Shown one piece after another: positions 34,115-42,873 of a DNA stretch of 64,000 bases. The notes under the pieces were generated by a model. That model ran no database searches, was not told the DNA's origin, and worked only from the letters and a program-made list of their open reading frames with translations. The translations under genes were made by a program, and so were the position numbers. The stretch is from CAUZIR01 sp034421295 (GTDB lineage: Bacteria; Chloroflexota; Dehalococcoidia; Lucifugimonadales; UBA2962). The stretch is from contig DAOUKM010000003.1 of NCBI GenBank assembly GCA_034421295.1, positions 62,001 to 126,000 on the forward strand, read 5' to 3'. The stretch's first letter is position 1, and the number at the start of each line of letters is the position of its first letter.

Positions 34115-34581
34115 TACCCTTGACGGTCAACGCCGCTGCTTCTATTCCTGAGGGGTCTGGTCTCAAGTGTGGGAGAGGATGGGGTTGGATTTGCCGTTCG
34201 GCTTGTTGGGCCCCGACAAGATCTCGGCTATCCAACGACCTGTGGACAAGTTTCACTGGGCAGCTTGATCTGTATGGGAGTATCAAGCCAAGGGGGTTCG
34301 AACCGGACTTCAAGCTATATCGGGACGACAGCATCCCTTGGCGGAGGTCGGAAATCGATCCTATCGAAGTATGAGCCATTTGGCTGATCCCGCGGGGCGC
34401 TCGGGTTGTTCTCAGCCAGCGAGATCAACATGCCACCAACAGCGAAACTTGCCGTTGCTCTTGAATCGCTGGAAACTTGGTCGTTTAGGCAGTAGGGCCT
34501 CCTCGGGCCTTGTACCAACTGCCATTGCTATAATCGGATTCGAAGCCAAAGGGTTCCAAGATCACACGTTACAAACTAACG
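34115..34581. other. Right boundary of the island and prfB promoter region
   Basis: No supported gene. TATAAT at 34529-34534 preceded by TGC forms an extended -10, about 48 bp upstream of the prfB ATG. GGTTCGAACC near 34298 resembles a tRNA T-loop but has no tRNA body. The base composition rises back to the core level within this stretch. Confidence 0.45.
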
Positions 34582-35743
34582 ATGGCGCGCCCAGCCCGTT
34601 CTTCCAATGTGGTGCCGGTGCACGCAGAGAGGCCACAATTGCAGGACATCGCCGAGAAGCTCAGTGAAACCAGGGACCGCATATCAGACCTGATGGTGCG
34701 TCTTTGACCTCGCTTCCAAGCAGCGACAGATAGCCGACCTCGAGAAAGAGGCGACCGCAAAGGGCTTCTGGGACGATCCGGGCACCGCACAGGGCAAGAT
34801 GCAGCGCCTCTCGGCCCTCACCAGGCAAGTCGACGAATGGCAGGTCTTGGATGAGCGGTCCGCGAGCCTTGCCGAGATAGTCGAACTGGCCATCGAGGAG
34901 GGCGATGACTCGCTCACCGAGTCCTCCGCGACGGAGCTGGCGGAGATAGTCGACACCCTCGATCGGCTGGAGCTCGGGCTGACCCTTTCGGGCGAGTACG
35001 ACAGGCGCAGCGCCTTCATCGCCCTTCACGCGGGGGCGGGCGGCATCGATTCGCAGGACTGGGCCGGCATGCTGACCCGGATGTACAGTAGATGGGCGGA
35101 ATCCTCCGGCATGAAGGCTGAAGTGCTTGATGCCTCGCCCGGCGACGAGGGCGGGGTGAAGCGCGCGACGCTGCAGGTCACCGGCCCCAACGCCTACGGA
35201 TACCTCAGGTCGGAGCGCGGAGTGCACAGGCTGGTCAGGCTCTCACCATTCGACGCCGACCACGCAAGACACACCTCGTTTGCACTTGTCGAGGTGATGC
35301 CCGAGGTCGAGGATGGGGTCGACGTCACCGTGAACGACGACGACATCAACATTGAGGCCTTTCGGGCGGGTGGCCACGGGGGACAGAGCGTGCAGAAGAA
35401 CTCGACCGCGGTCAGGATCACGCACATTCCCACCGGCATAAAGGTCGTCTGCCAGAACGAGAGATCGCAGTACCAGAACCGGACTATTGCCATGCGCATC
35501 CTGCTCTCGCGCCTGGCAGAGGTGGAGCGCAGGAGGAGAGACAAGGAGCTGGCCGAGATAAAGGGCGATCACGTCTCTGCAGAGTGGGGTAACCAGATAA
35601 GGAGCTACGTCCTCCACCCGTACAAGATGGTCAAGGACCACCGGACAGGGCACGAGACCTCTGACGCCGAGGGCGTGCTCGATGGAGATCTTGGCCCGTT
35701 CATCCGCTCGTACCTGACCTCGACGGTCGGCACGGCAAATTAG
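34582..35743 (+). CDS. prfB: Peptide chain release factor 2, with programmed +1 frameshift
   Basis: Two frames are joined. From ATG 34582, 41 codons end at CTT-TGA-C (34702-34708), the classic RF2 slippage site. A +1 shift skipping the T at 34705 continues with DLASKQRQIADLEKE to the stop at 35743, giving 386 residues. The stop-recognition tripeptide SPF (221-223) and the catalytic GGQ (266-268, in GGHGGQSVQK) are present. The product releases peptides at UGA and UAA, and the internal UGA lets RF2 level control its own synthesis. The usual upstream Shine-Dalgarno-like AGGGGG stimulator is weak here (GGTG). Confidence 0.95.
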
Positions 35744-35842
35744 GCAAGAGAGCAAACCTTCACAGGCCGGAGTCCGTTTAGCATCATAGAGTCGTAGAAC
35801 CAGTATCGGCCGGGCCGCAAGCGGTCGGCCTCGGGAGAGCCC

Positions 35843-37534
35843 ATGAGAACCCTCGCGCTAGCAACGCTCCTGACACTACTTGCGGTTGCCGCAGCATGCG
35901 GCGGCGGACCGACGGTCGCCGTCCCCGATGCGACCGCAGCCCCACCCGAGGACGCCGCGTCCCAGGAGGATTCCGGTGGGCAGGCGGAGATGTCCGAGCC
36001 CGAGGTGGCGAAGGACGGCATCACCGAGGCCCCGTCCGGCGGCGTTTTCCGCAGGGTGTGGTCCGACCCGCCCACGCTTGACCCGGCCCTTGTGACCGAT
36101 ACCACCTCGTCCGGGGTGGTCGTTGAGGTATTCAGTGGACTGGTCGCCCTGGACACCGACCTTAGGCTCGTGCCCGACCTTGCCGAGAGCTGGGAGATCA
36201 GCCCCGACGGCACCGTCTACACCTTCACGATCAGGCCCGATGCCACCTTCCACGACGGCAAGGCCGTTACCGCGCACGACTTTAAGTGGTCCATAGAGCG
36301 CGCGGCAGACCCGCGGACCGCATCGCCCGTCGCCGACATCTACCTAAACGACATCGTCGGGGTTGAGGACGTTTTCGAGGGCCGCGCGATGGAGATCAGC
36401 GGCATAAAGGTCATAGACGACCGCACGATCCAGTTCACGATCGACTCGCCGAAGGCGTACTTTCTGGCGAAGCTGACCTACCCGACCGCGTACGTACTCG
36501 ACCGCGAGAACGTCGAGGCCGGGGGCACTACCTGGACCGACACGCCGAACGGCACCGGGCCCTTCAAGCTCAAGGAGTACAGGATAGGCGAGCGCATCGT
36601 CCTTGAGCGCTTCGAGAACTACACCCGGGGCCAGCCCGGCGTAAGCACCATCCTTATGAACCTGGCCGGTGGCCAGAACATGGCGATGTACGAAAACGAC
36701 GAGATCGACTTTACGGGGGTGGGCCTCTACGACCTTGAGCGCGTGCTCGATCCCTCAGAGCCCCTCAACAGGGAGCTCGTAGTAGCGCCCCCGGACTTCA
36801 GCATCTCCTACATCGGCTTTAATGCCCAGATGGCCCCCTTTGACGACGCCAATTTCAGGAAGGCCCTTAATCACGCGATCGACAAGGAGTTGATCGCAAC
36901 CGAGGTGCTCTCACAGCTCCTCACGCCCGCCTACGGCATCCTGCCCCCGGGCTTTCCCGGCTATAACCCAGAGCTCCAGGGCCTCACCTTCGATCCCGAG
37001 CTGGCAAAGCAGCTTCTGGCGGACTCGGACTACGCGGACCCGGCGACGAGGCCCAGGATCGTCGTGACCGTGCCCGGCAGGGGCGGGACGATCGGCCTTG
37101 ACCTGGAGGTAATCCTCCAGATGTGGCAGCAGGTGCTCGGCGTCGAGGTCGAGATCCAGCAGGTCGAGTGGGCAACCTACCTTGAGGACCTTAACAAGCA
37201 GAAGTACCAGGCCTACGCCGGGCTCGGCTGGTCGGCCGACTACCCTGATCCCCAGGACTTTCTCGACATACTGTTCCACACCGAGAGCGGCCTTAACCAC
37301 GGGGCGTTCTCGGACCTTGAGATAGACGCGGTGCTCGAGGAGGCGAGGGTGGAGCCCGACGCCAGCAGGCGGATCGCCCTCTACCGCCAGGCGGAGGAGA
37401 TGATAGTGCAGGCCGCCGCCTGGGTGCCGCTCTGGTACCAGGGAGAGCGCCATGTGCTCATCAAGCCCCAGGTCAAGGACTACCGCCTCACGCCCATGAT
37501 CGTTCCCAAGCTGACGCTGGTGAGGATCGAATAG
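35843..37534 (+). CDS. ABC transporter substrate-binding lipoprotein, peptide/nickel family (SBP_bac_5)
   Basis: 563 residues. The leader ends in VAAAC followed by GGG, a lipobox. The SBP_bac_5 signatures are W-S-D-P-P-T-L-D-P near the start, LVPDLAESWEISPDGTVYTF, FHDGKAVTAHDFKWS and the C-terminal GWSADYPDPQDFLD. Family role: extracytoplasmic capture of oligopeptides or similar solutes for the permease pair that follows. The ATP-binding subunits are not in the window, so the transporter uses ATPases encoded elsewhere. Confidence 0.92.
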   Translation: MRTLALATLLTLLAVAAACGGGPTVAVPDATAAPPEDAASQEDSGGQAEMSEPEVAKDGITEAPSGGVFRRVWSDPPTLDPALVTDTTSSGVVVEVFSGLVALDTDLRLVPDLAESWEISPDGTVYTFTIRPDATFHDGKAVTAHDFKWSIERAADPRTASPVADIYLNDIVGVEDVFEGRAMEISGIKVIDDRTIQFTIDSPKAYFLAKLTYPTAYVLDRENVEAGGTTWTDTPNGTGPFKLKEYRIGERIVLERFENYTRGQPGVSTILMNLAGGQNMAMYENDEIDFTGVGLYDLERVLDPSEPLNRELVVAPPDFSISYIGFNAQMAPFDDANFRKALNHAIDKELIATEVLSQLLTPAYGILPPGFPGYNPELQGLTFDPELAKQLLADSDYADPATRPRIVVTVPGRGGTIGLDLEVILQMWQQVLGVEVEIQQVEWATYLEDLNKQKYQAYAGLGWSADYPDPQDFLDILFHTESGLNHGAFSDLEIDAVLEEARVEPDASRRIALYRQAEEMIVQAAAWVPLWYQGERHVLIKPQVKDYRLTPMIVPKLTLVRIE

Positions 37535-37616
37535 TGACCTACCGCCCCGGCCCCAGGGCCGGGGCACGTTGCGCCGGGCGGGTCCCGGGCATAAGCTTGC
37601 CGGGCCTGACCTAGCG

Positions 37617-38546
37617 ATGTGGATCTACATAGCCCGCCGGCTGGCCTGGCTTCCGTTCCTGCTTTTCGCCGTCTCCGCGGTAACCTTCGCGCTCGGCCGC
37701 TTCGGTCCGGGCGACCCGGTCGTCGTGATGCTCGGTGCGCGCTACACCGAGGAGGCCGGAAACCGAGTCCGCGAGCAGCTCGGCCTCAACCGCAACGTAG
37801 TCGTCCAGTACGGGGACTACATGTGGGGGTTCGTAAGGGGCGACTTCGGCGAGAGCCTGCGCTTTCGGGGCCGCCCGGTCCGGGAGTTGATCGGCCCGAA
37901 GATGTGGGTGTCGGCCCAGCTGTCGATAGCGGCACTGATCATAAGCGTGGGGGTGGGGCTTCCGCTCGGCTTTTACATAGCCACGCGCCAGGGCCACTGG
38001 GTCGACCCGGCGGCGGTCTCCGCATCGCTGTTCGTCATGTCCGTGCCCGTCATGGTGACCGCACCGGGCCTGTTATGGATCGGGTGCCTTAAGCTCGGCT
38101 GGGTGCCGTGCTCCGGGTGGGGCGGCTTTTTCGATACGCGCATCATCGTGCCCGCGATCGTCCTGGGCATTCCCGGGATAGCCGGCATGACAAGGCTCAT
38201 GCGCGCAAGCACACTTGACGTCCTGGGCCAGGACTTCATCCGCACGGCGCGCGCAAAGGGGCTCTCTGAGTGGTCGGTGAGCTCGCGCCACGTGTTCCAG
38301 AACGCCATGCTCCCGATAGTTACGATCCTGGCGTTCGCGCTCGCGGGCCTTATCGGGGGTGCGTTCATCACCGAGACGATCCTCGGGATCCCGGGAATCG
38401 GGCGCTTTGCGGTCGACTCGATATTCGACCGCGACTACCCGGTGATCATGGCGATAACCCTGGTGGGGGCCGGGGCATTCGTGCTCGCCAACCTCCTTGC
38501 GGACCTGTCGTATGCCTTCATCGACCCCAGGATCAGGTTCAGGTAG
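37617..38546 (+). CDS. ABC transporter permease, DppB/OppB type
   Basis: About 309 residues with six membrane segments. It has the DppB N-terminus (IARRLAWLPFLLFAVSAVTF), a GDFGESLRFRGRPV motif and the EAA loop RTARAKGLSEWSVSSRH facing the ATPase. The ATG at 37617 fits the family start; a TTG at 37569 would add 16 non-conserved residues. It follows the substrate-binding gene and overlaps the next permease, so it forms part of the operon. Confidence 0.9.
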   Translation: MWIYIARRLAWLPFLLFAVSAVTFALGRFGPGDPVVVMLGARYTEEAGNRVREQLGLNRNVVVQYGDYMWGFVRGDFGESLRFRGRPVRELIGPKMWVSAQLSIAALIISVGVGLPLGFYIATRQGHWVDPAAVSASLFVMSVPVMVTAPGLLWIGCLKLGWVPCSGWGGFFDTRIIVPAIVLGIPGIAGMTRLMRASTLDVLGQDFIRTARAKGLSEWSVSSRHVFQNAMLPIVTILAFALAGLIGGAFITETILGIPGIGRFAVDSIFDRDYPVIMAITLVGAGAFVLANLLADLSYAFIDPRIRFR

Positions 38547-39525
38547 GGCGGCCCTGGCTACCGACGCGGCACAGCCGGCGCCCGAAAGGCAGACCAGCGC
38601 GGCCGGCTCAAGCCACCTTTCGCGCGCCCTTAAGCGGCTCGTTCGAAAGAAGATCGCCGTCGCCTGCATCGCAGTACTCGTCATCGTCTACACCGGCGGC
38701 ATCTTCGCCGAGTGGATAAGCCCGTACGGGTACGATCAGCAGGACTACACCGTCATCCTCCAGGGACCAAGCGCCGACCACTGGGCGGGCACGGACAGGA
38801 CGGGTAGGGATGTGCTCACCCGCACCCTCTGGGGCATCCAGAACACCGTCATCCTAACGGTGGTGGCCATGGTCACCGGCGGCATCGTGCTCGGCGTCAC
38901 CCTGGGGCTGATCTCGGGCTACCTGGGCGGTCGGGCAGACGCCGTGATCATGCGCGTCGGCGAGGTGTTCGCCTCGTTCCCGGACATACTGCTGGTCATC
39001 ATCCTGGCGGCGACGCTGAGACCCAGGATCCTTGAGGCCGTGCGCTGGCTCGAGGACAACTCGGCGCTCGACGGCCTTGTGCGTACCGGCGTCGTCGACT
39101 ACTTCGTGGTCACGGTGGCGCTGGTCGCCTTCGGGTGGGTGGGCATGGCGCGGCTCGTGCGCGCGCAGGTGCTCTCGCTGCGGGAGACCGACCATGTCGC
39201 TGCGGCCATGGCAATCGGCGCTTCCACAAAGCGCATCCTCTTTGTGCACCTTCTGCCCAACTCGATAAGCGTCATCGTCGTCACCGTTACGATGGGGATG
39301 GGCGCGCTGACGGGCACTGAGATAGTGCTCAGCTGGCTCGGGCTCGGGATACAGCCGCCTCGTCCCAGCCTAGGGACCATGCTCCTTACCGCCGGCAACA
39401 TAGGCACGCTGAGGGAGACTCCCTGGCAGCTCCTCGCCCCGGGTACGGCGGCGTTTCTGATGGTGCTTGCCTGGAACCTGCTCGGCGACGCCCTGAGCGA
39501 CGTCCTCAACCCCAGGACCCGCTAG
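38512..39525 (+). CDS. ABC transporter permease, DppC/OppC type
   Basis: About 337 residues. After a hydrophilic N-terminus, the first helix (IAVACIAVLVIVYTGGIFA) and GTDRTGRDVLTRTLWG are DppC signatures. The EAA loop is DHVAAAMAIGASTKRILFVHLLPN. No ATG, GTG or TTG exists after the upstream stop, so the start lies inside the previous gene (ATG 38512, or TTG 38497). Its stop overlaps the stop of the convergent peptidase gene by 4 bp. Confidence 0.88.
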   Translation: MPSSTPGSGSGRAALATDAAQPAPERQTSAAGSSHLSRALKRLVRKKIAVACIAVLVIVYTGGIFAEWISPYGYDQQDYTVILQGPSADHWAGTDRTGRDVLTRTLWGIQNTVILTVVAMVTGGIVLGVTLGLISGYLGGRADAVIMRVGEVFASFPDILLVIILAATLRPRILEAVRWLEDNSALDGLVRTGVVDYFVVTVALVAFGWVGMARLVRAQVLSLRETDHVAAAMAIGASTKRILFVHLLPNSISVIVVTVTMGMGALTGTEIVLSWLGLGIQPPRPSLGTMLLTAGNIGTLRETPWQLLAPGTAAFLMVLAWNLLGDALSDVLNPRTR

Positions 39526-41015
39526 CGCCGCCTCCGCGAGGCGGCGCCGGCCCCGAGCCCGGCGACGAGCACGACCATCGCCACCATGCCGGCGTCGGCT
39601 CCGCCCGTCCCAGCCCCGCATGCGCCCCCGGCCGGTGCGTCTACCGGCTCCGGCGTGGGGGAGGGCGCCGCGGTGGGCGAGGGCTCCGGCTCTTCCGCCG
39701 GTGCGGTTGGCTCGGCGTCGGCCTCCGGCGCCGGATCCTCCGCGGCCGTGTCGCCGACCGTCCTGCCGCCCGCCTGGGGGGTCAGCGTGAACGCCTCAAC
39801 GGTCGCATAGGTCACCGGGGTCGGACGGGCCTCTGCGATCTCGGGCGGCACGTAGGGTTCTGCCTCGATGGATGCCCGCCACGCGTTGGTCAACTCGAGC
39901 CGGTCGAGCCCGTAGACCTCGGTGAGCGCTGTGTCCATGTCGACCCCGTCCTTGAGCATCGACAGGAGACGCCTCATGCCCTCCTCGCCCTCTAGGCCGA
40001 TCATGAACCTGACGGTGCTCTTTGCCTGCCCGTAGAAGATGATCACGTCCTCCGGGTCGCCAGGCAGCGTCTGCATGAAAAGGTGGGGCAGAAGCCTGTC
40101 GGTCGCCACCGCGAACTCGAGCGCAACGTCGTAGGAAAAGCCCGGGTCGACGTTGCCGTACTCGGCGAGTCCCTCGTGGAGCCACGATGGGAGCCGCCGG
40201 AACACGCTGTGGCCGGCCCGGTAGTTGAGGATGTGCGTTACCTCGTGCGATGCGGTCCCCAGGGCGAGCCTGCCTCCGGCCAGGATCAGCAACGTCCCGA
40301 TCTCGTTGAACGCCTGGCCCTCGGTTATGAGCTCTCGGCCGACCGTTGCGCTGCGGGGCGGCAGGGCCTCGAGCATCTCCTTCTGGTTGTTGTATAGGAT
40401 CACCCTTATCGGGTCGTCGATCTCGGCGCCTAGGACCGGGCCCATGTTCTCAAGCGTCTGCAGGATGGCCTCAAGCACCGCCTCCGCACGGGTGATCACC
40501 GGCCCGTGGTAGGCGACGGATACCGGCCCTCCGGAAACGCGCTCCCAGGTGAAGCGAACGTCCTCGAAGATCAGCTCGGCGGGCTCTGTGGCATACAGGT
40601 TCCCATCGGCGTCCTCGACCTCGAACACGTAGGTGATTATCGTCTCCGGGGGTATGTATCCCCCCGCCCTGGCCGTGCGCCAGAACAGCTCTCCGCTCGT
40701 CACATCCCCCTGGACGTAGTCGAGGTACTCGTAGACACCCCGCTCCTGCAGCCCCACGCGGAACCTGACCGCCATCGAGGCGATCTCGGCCTCGGTGCTC
40801 ACCGTCGCCCGAAAGCGCATGCCGGTCGGGAACTCGCTGACCGCCGATGTCGAGAGCCACTCTATCTGCCCGGTCTCGGGCTCCTGGGCCGCCGCGCCGC
40901 CGGCAAACAGCACCGCCGCCGAGATCGCCGCAGCAGCGACCGCAAGCCAGCGCCCGGCCGCCGCGACCGGGGCTGATGTCCGGTTCGAATGCATCCGAGG
41001 ACTGCCTCTATTCAT
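39522..41015 (-). CDS. Secreted gluzincin (peptidase MA-like) with C-terminal membrane anchor
   Basis: 497 residues. A signal peptide (helix about 22-38, cleavage near AAA-Q) is followed by a beta-rich domain. The zinc motif is H257-E-V-T-H261 in TASHEVTHIL, with a downstream Glu in HEGLAEYGN, as in peptidase MA family gluzincins. A Pro/Glu/Ala-rich stalk (about 420-465) leads to a C-terminal hydrophobic helix and an RRRR tail, like a sorting or anchor signal with a preceding GACG. The protein is thus probably displayed on the cell surface on a flexible stalk. It overlaps the phosphatidyltransferase gene by 8 nt. Confidence 0.8.
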   Translation of the reverse strand: MNRGSPRMHSNRTSAPVAAAGRWLAVAAAAISAAVLFAGGAAAQEPETGQIEWLSTSAVSEFPTGMRFRATVSTEAEIASMAVRFRVGLQERGVYEYLDYVQGDVTSGELFWRTARAGGYIPPETIITYVFEVEDADGNLYATEPAELIFEDVRFTWERVSGGPVSVAYHGPVITRAEAVLEAILQTLENMGPVLGAEIDDPIRVILYNNQKEMLEALPPRSATVGRELITEGQAFNEIGTLLILAGGRLALGTASHEVTHILNYRAGHSVFRRLPSWLHEGLAEYGNVDPGFSYDVALEFAVATDRLLPHLFMQTLPGDPEDVIIFYGQAKSTVRFMIGLEGEEGMRRLLSMLKDGVDMDTALTEVYGLDRLELTNAWRASIEAEPYVPPEIAEARPTPVTYATVEAFTLTPQAGGRTVGDTAAEDPAPEADAEPTAPAEEPEPSPTAAPSPTPEPVDAPAGGACGAGTGGADAGMVAMVVLVAGLGAGAASRRRR

Positions 41016-41610
41016 GGTCCTTGAGCCCCTGGCCGATCTGGATGAGCCTCTGGATCGACGTCAGGATGGTCAGCCCGGCGATTACCCCGGCGACTATCAC
41101 CGCAAACGGGAGCCACCACTGGGCCACTATGAGCCCACCGGCGAGGTTCAGCACGCGCTCCGGCCGGGTCATCACCCCGCCCCTTGCGCTAACGCCGAGC
41201 GCCTCTCCGCGGGCGCGAAGGTAGCTCACGGTCATCGAGCCGCCAAGAGCGGCAAAGCAAAGCGCAGCGCCTATCGCCTCTCCCTCCCGCTGAAAGAGTA
41301 TCGCCAGCGCTGCGAACATCCCGATCTCGGCAACCCTGTCGGCGGTCGAGTCGAGAAGCGCTCCGAATCGCGATTCGCGGCCGCTGAGCCTTGCCACCGC
41401 CCCGTCGAGCATGTCGAACAGGCCCGAGGCGAGCAGCACTATGCCGGCGGCCAGCAGCATCTTCTCGGTGACCAGGTACGCCGCCGCACCGGCGACCAAC
41501 AGCCCAGCTGCCGTGAGCATGGTGGGCGAAACGCCGGCGGAGCAGAGCACGCGCGCTGCGGGGGTTTCGAAGTAGCGGGCCAGGGCGGCCCGCGCCGTCT
41601 CTCGGTTCAC
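41008..41610 (-). CDS. CDP-alcohol phosphatidyltransferase, probable phosphatidylinositol-phosphate synthase
   Basis: 200 residues with about six membrane helices. The full CDP-alcohol motif D-x2-D-G-x2-A-R-x8-G-x3-D-x3-D is present: D66, D69, G70, A73, R74, G83, D87 and D91. Family role: transfer of a phosphatidyl group from CDP-diacylglycerol to an alcohol. Between an inositol-3-phosphate synthase and a PimA-like glycosyltransferase gene, the likely acceptor is inositol-3-phosphate. That function is inference from context. The start is GTG 41610. Confidence 0.87.
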   Translation of the reverse strand: MNRETARAALARYFETPAARVLCSAGVSPTMLTAAGLLVAGAAAYLVTEKMLLAAGIVLLASGLFDMLDGAVARLSGRESRFGALLDSTADRVAEIGMFAALAILFQREGEAIGAALCFAALGGSMTVSYLRARGEALGVSARGGVMTRPERVLNLAGGLIVAQWWLPFAVIVAGVIAGLTILTSIQRLIQIGQGLKDHE

Positions 41611-41643
41611 CTGATCGTCCGGTTCGGTCCCGCCCGGTAGGCC

Positions 41644-42843
41644 CTAGGCCTGCACCGCCGGGGAGGCCTGCACCGCCGGGCCGCTCTCGCCCGCCCGGGC
41701 GAGCCCGGCACACTCGGCGTAGTACTCAAGAACCCGGTCGGAGACGACCTCCCAGCGGTACTGCTGTACGGTCTCTATGCCGCCCTCGGCCAGGCGGCGG
41801 CGAAGGGCGGGGTCCCTGAGCAGGCGCGCAAGGGCGTCCGCCAGGGCCTCATCGTCCTTGGGGGGGACCAGAAGTCCCTCGCGCCCGTCCGTCATCACGC
41901 TGGCGTAGCCGTCGATGGAGGTGGCAACCACGGGCCGGCCGGCCGCCATCGCCTCCAGCAGCACTATGCCGAAGCTCTCCCTGCCCGTCGCCGGGCTGCA
42001 GTAGATGTCCGCGGACTTGTAGTACCGGGCCTTGTCGGCCTCCGATACCGGGCCCACGAACTCTATGTCTGTAAGGTTGCGCTCGCTCATGATCCTGTAG
42101 GAGTCGGTGTCCGGACTCCCCGGCCCGACCACGATCAGCCGCAGCTGGGGCCAGTCCCACTTTAAACGTCCGTAGGCCCCTAGCAGGTAGCGCAGCCCCT
42201 TGCGCTTGTCCATCCTGCCTACCCACAGCAGGTTGATGCGCCCGTCGCGCAGCCGCTCAAAGGGGCGCGCGCTTGCGAACGTATCGACCTTCACCCCGTT
42301 CGGGATTATCCGGTAGTCGCCCGGGTAGTGCCGGCTGATGAACCGCCTTGCGGGCTCTGAGACCGCGATGCGCCCGTGCAGCATGCGAAAGTACGGGACG
42401 CCTAGCCAGCTGAGTCCCATCTGGTAGATCCTGTGGCCGCCGTAGGTGTGGAACGTCCCAACGTTAAGCGCCTCCGACTGGCTGAGCGCGGCCAGCGTCA
42501 GAAAGCCGGCGAACGGCTCATGGAGGTGGAGCACGTCAAAGCCCTGGGCATCGAGCATCGCCTTTGTCCGGCGCCGGTTCCACACCGACATCGAGATCCT
42601 GGCCCAGGATCCACCCGTGGGTATGACTATGGGCCGGTCCATGGGTATGAAGTCTCTATCGTCCAGCCCGTCGCGGTTGGAGCACGGCGCGATCACGCGC
42701 ACGCTGTGGCCGCGGTCCCGGAACTGGCGGGCCAGGTTGACGACGTGCTCGCGGACGCCGCCGTGGGCGGCGTGGTCGTAGGCCGAAAGAAGCCCGATCT
42801 TCATCGGGCGGTCCGGGTCCAGGGGAGGAGGCGTTCGGGTCAC
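41644..42843 (-). CDS. Glycosyltransferase family 4 (PimA-like)
   Basis: 399 residues with a GT-B fold. MKIGLLSAYDHAAHGGVREHV is the N-terminal acceptor domain start, with the G-G-V motif typical of PimA-type enzymes. The C-terminal donor domain contains LLWVGRMDKRKGL and SPATGRESFGIVLLEAMAAGRPVV (the E-x7-E-A-M motif). Between inositol-phosphate synthase and a CDP-alcohol phosphatidyltransferase, mannosylation or glucosylation of phosphatidylinositol is the natural guess. GTG 42843 gives 13 extra residues relative to ATG 42804, where the fold begins; either is possible. The C-terminus carries two AVQA repeats. Confidence 0.88.
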   Translation of the reverse strand: MTRTPPPLDPDRPMKIGLLSAYDHAAHGGVREHVVNLARQFRDRGHSVRVIAPCSNRDGLDDRDFIPMDRPIVIPTGGSWARISMSVWNRRRTKAMLDAQGFDVLHLHEPFAGFLTLAALSQSEALNVGTFHTYGGHRIYQMGLSWLGVPYFRMLHGRIAVSEPARRFISRHYPGDYRIIPNGVKVDTFASARPFERLRDGRINLLWVGRMDKRKGLRYLLGAYGRLKWDWPQLRLIVVGPGSPDTDSYRIMSERNLTDIEFVGPVSEADKARYYKSADIYCSPATGRESFGIVLLEAMAAGRPVVATSIDGYASVMTDGREGLLVPPKDDEALADALARLLRDPALRRRLAEGGIETVQQYRWEVVSDRVLEYYAECAGLARAGESGPAVQASPAVQA

Positions 42844-42873
42844 TATCCGAAGGTCGCTGCGGGGGGCCGCAGC

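Noticed and set aside
34285..34310. GGTTCGAACC resembling a tRNA T-loop at the island's right edge
   Set aside because: No acceptor, D or anticodon arms can be folded around it; likely chance.
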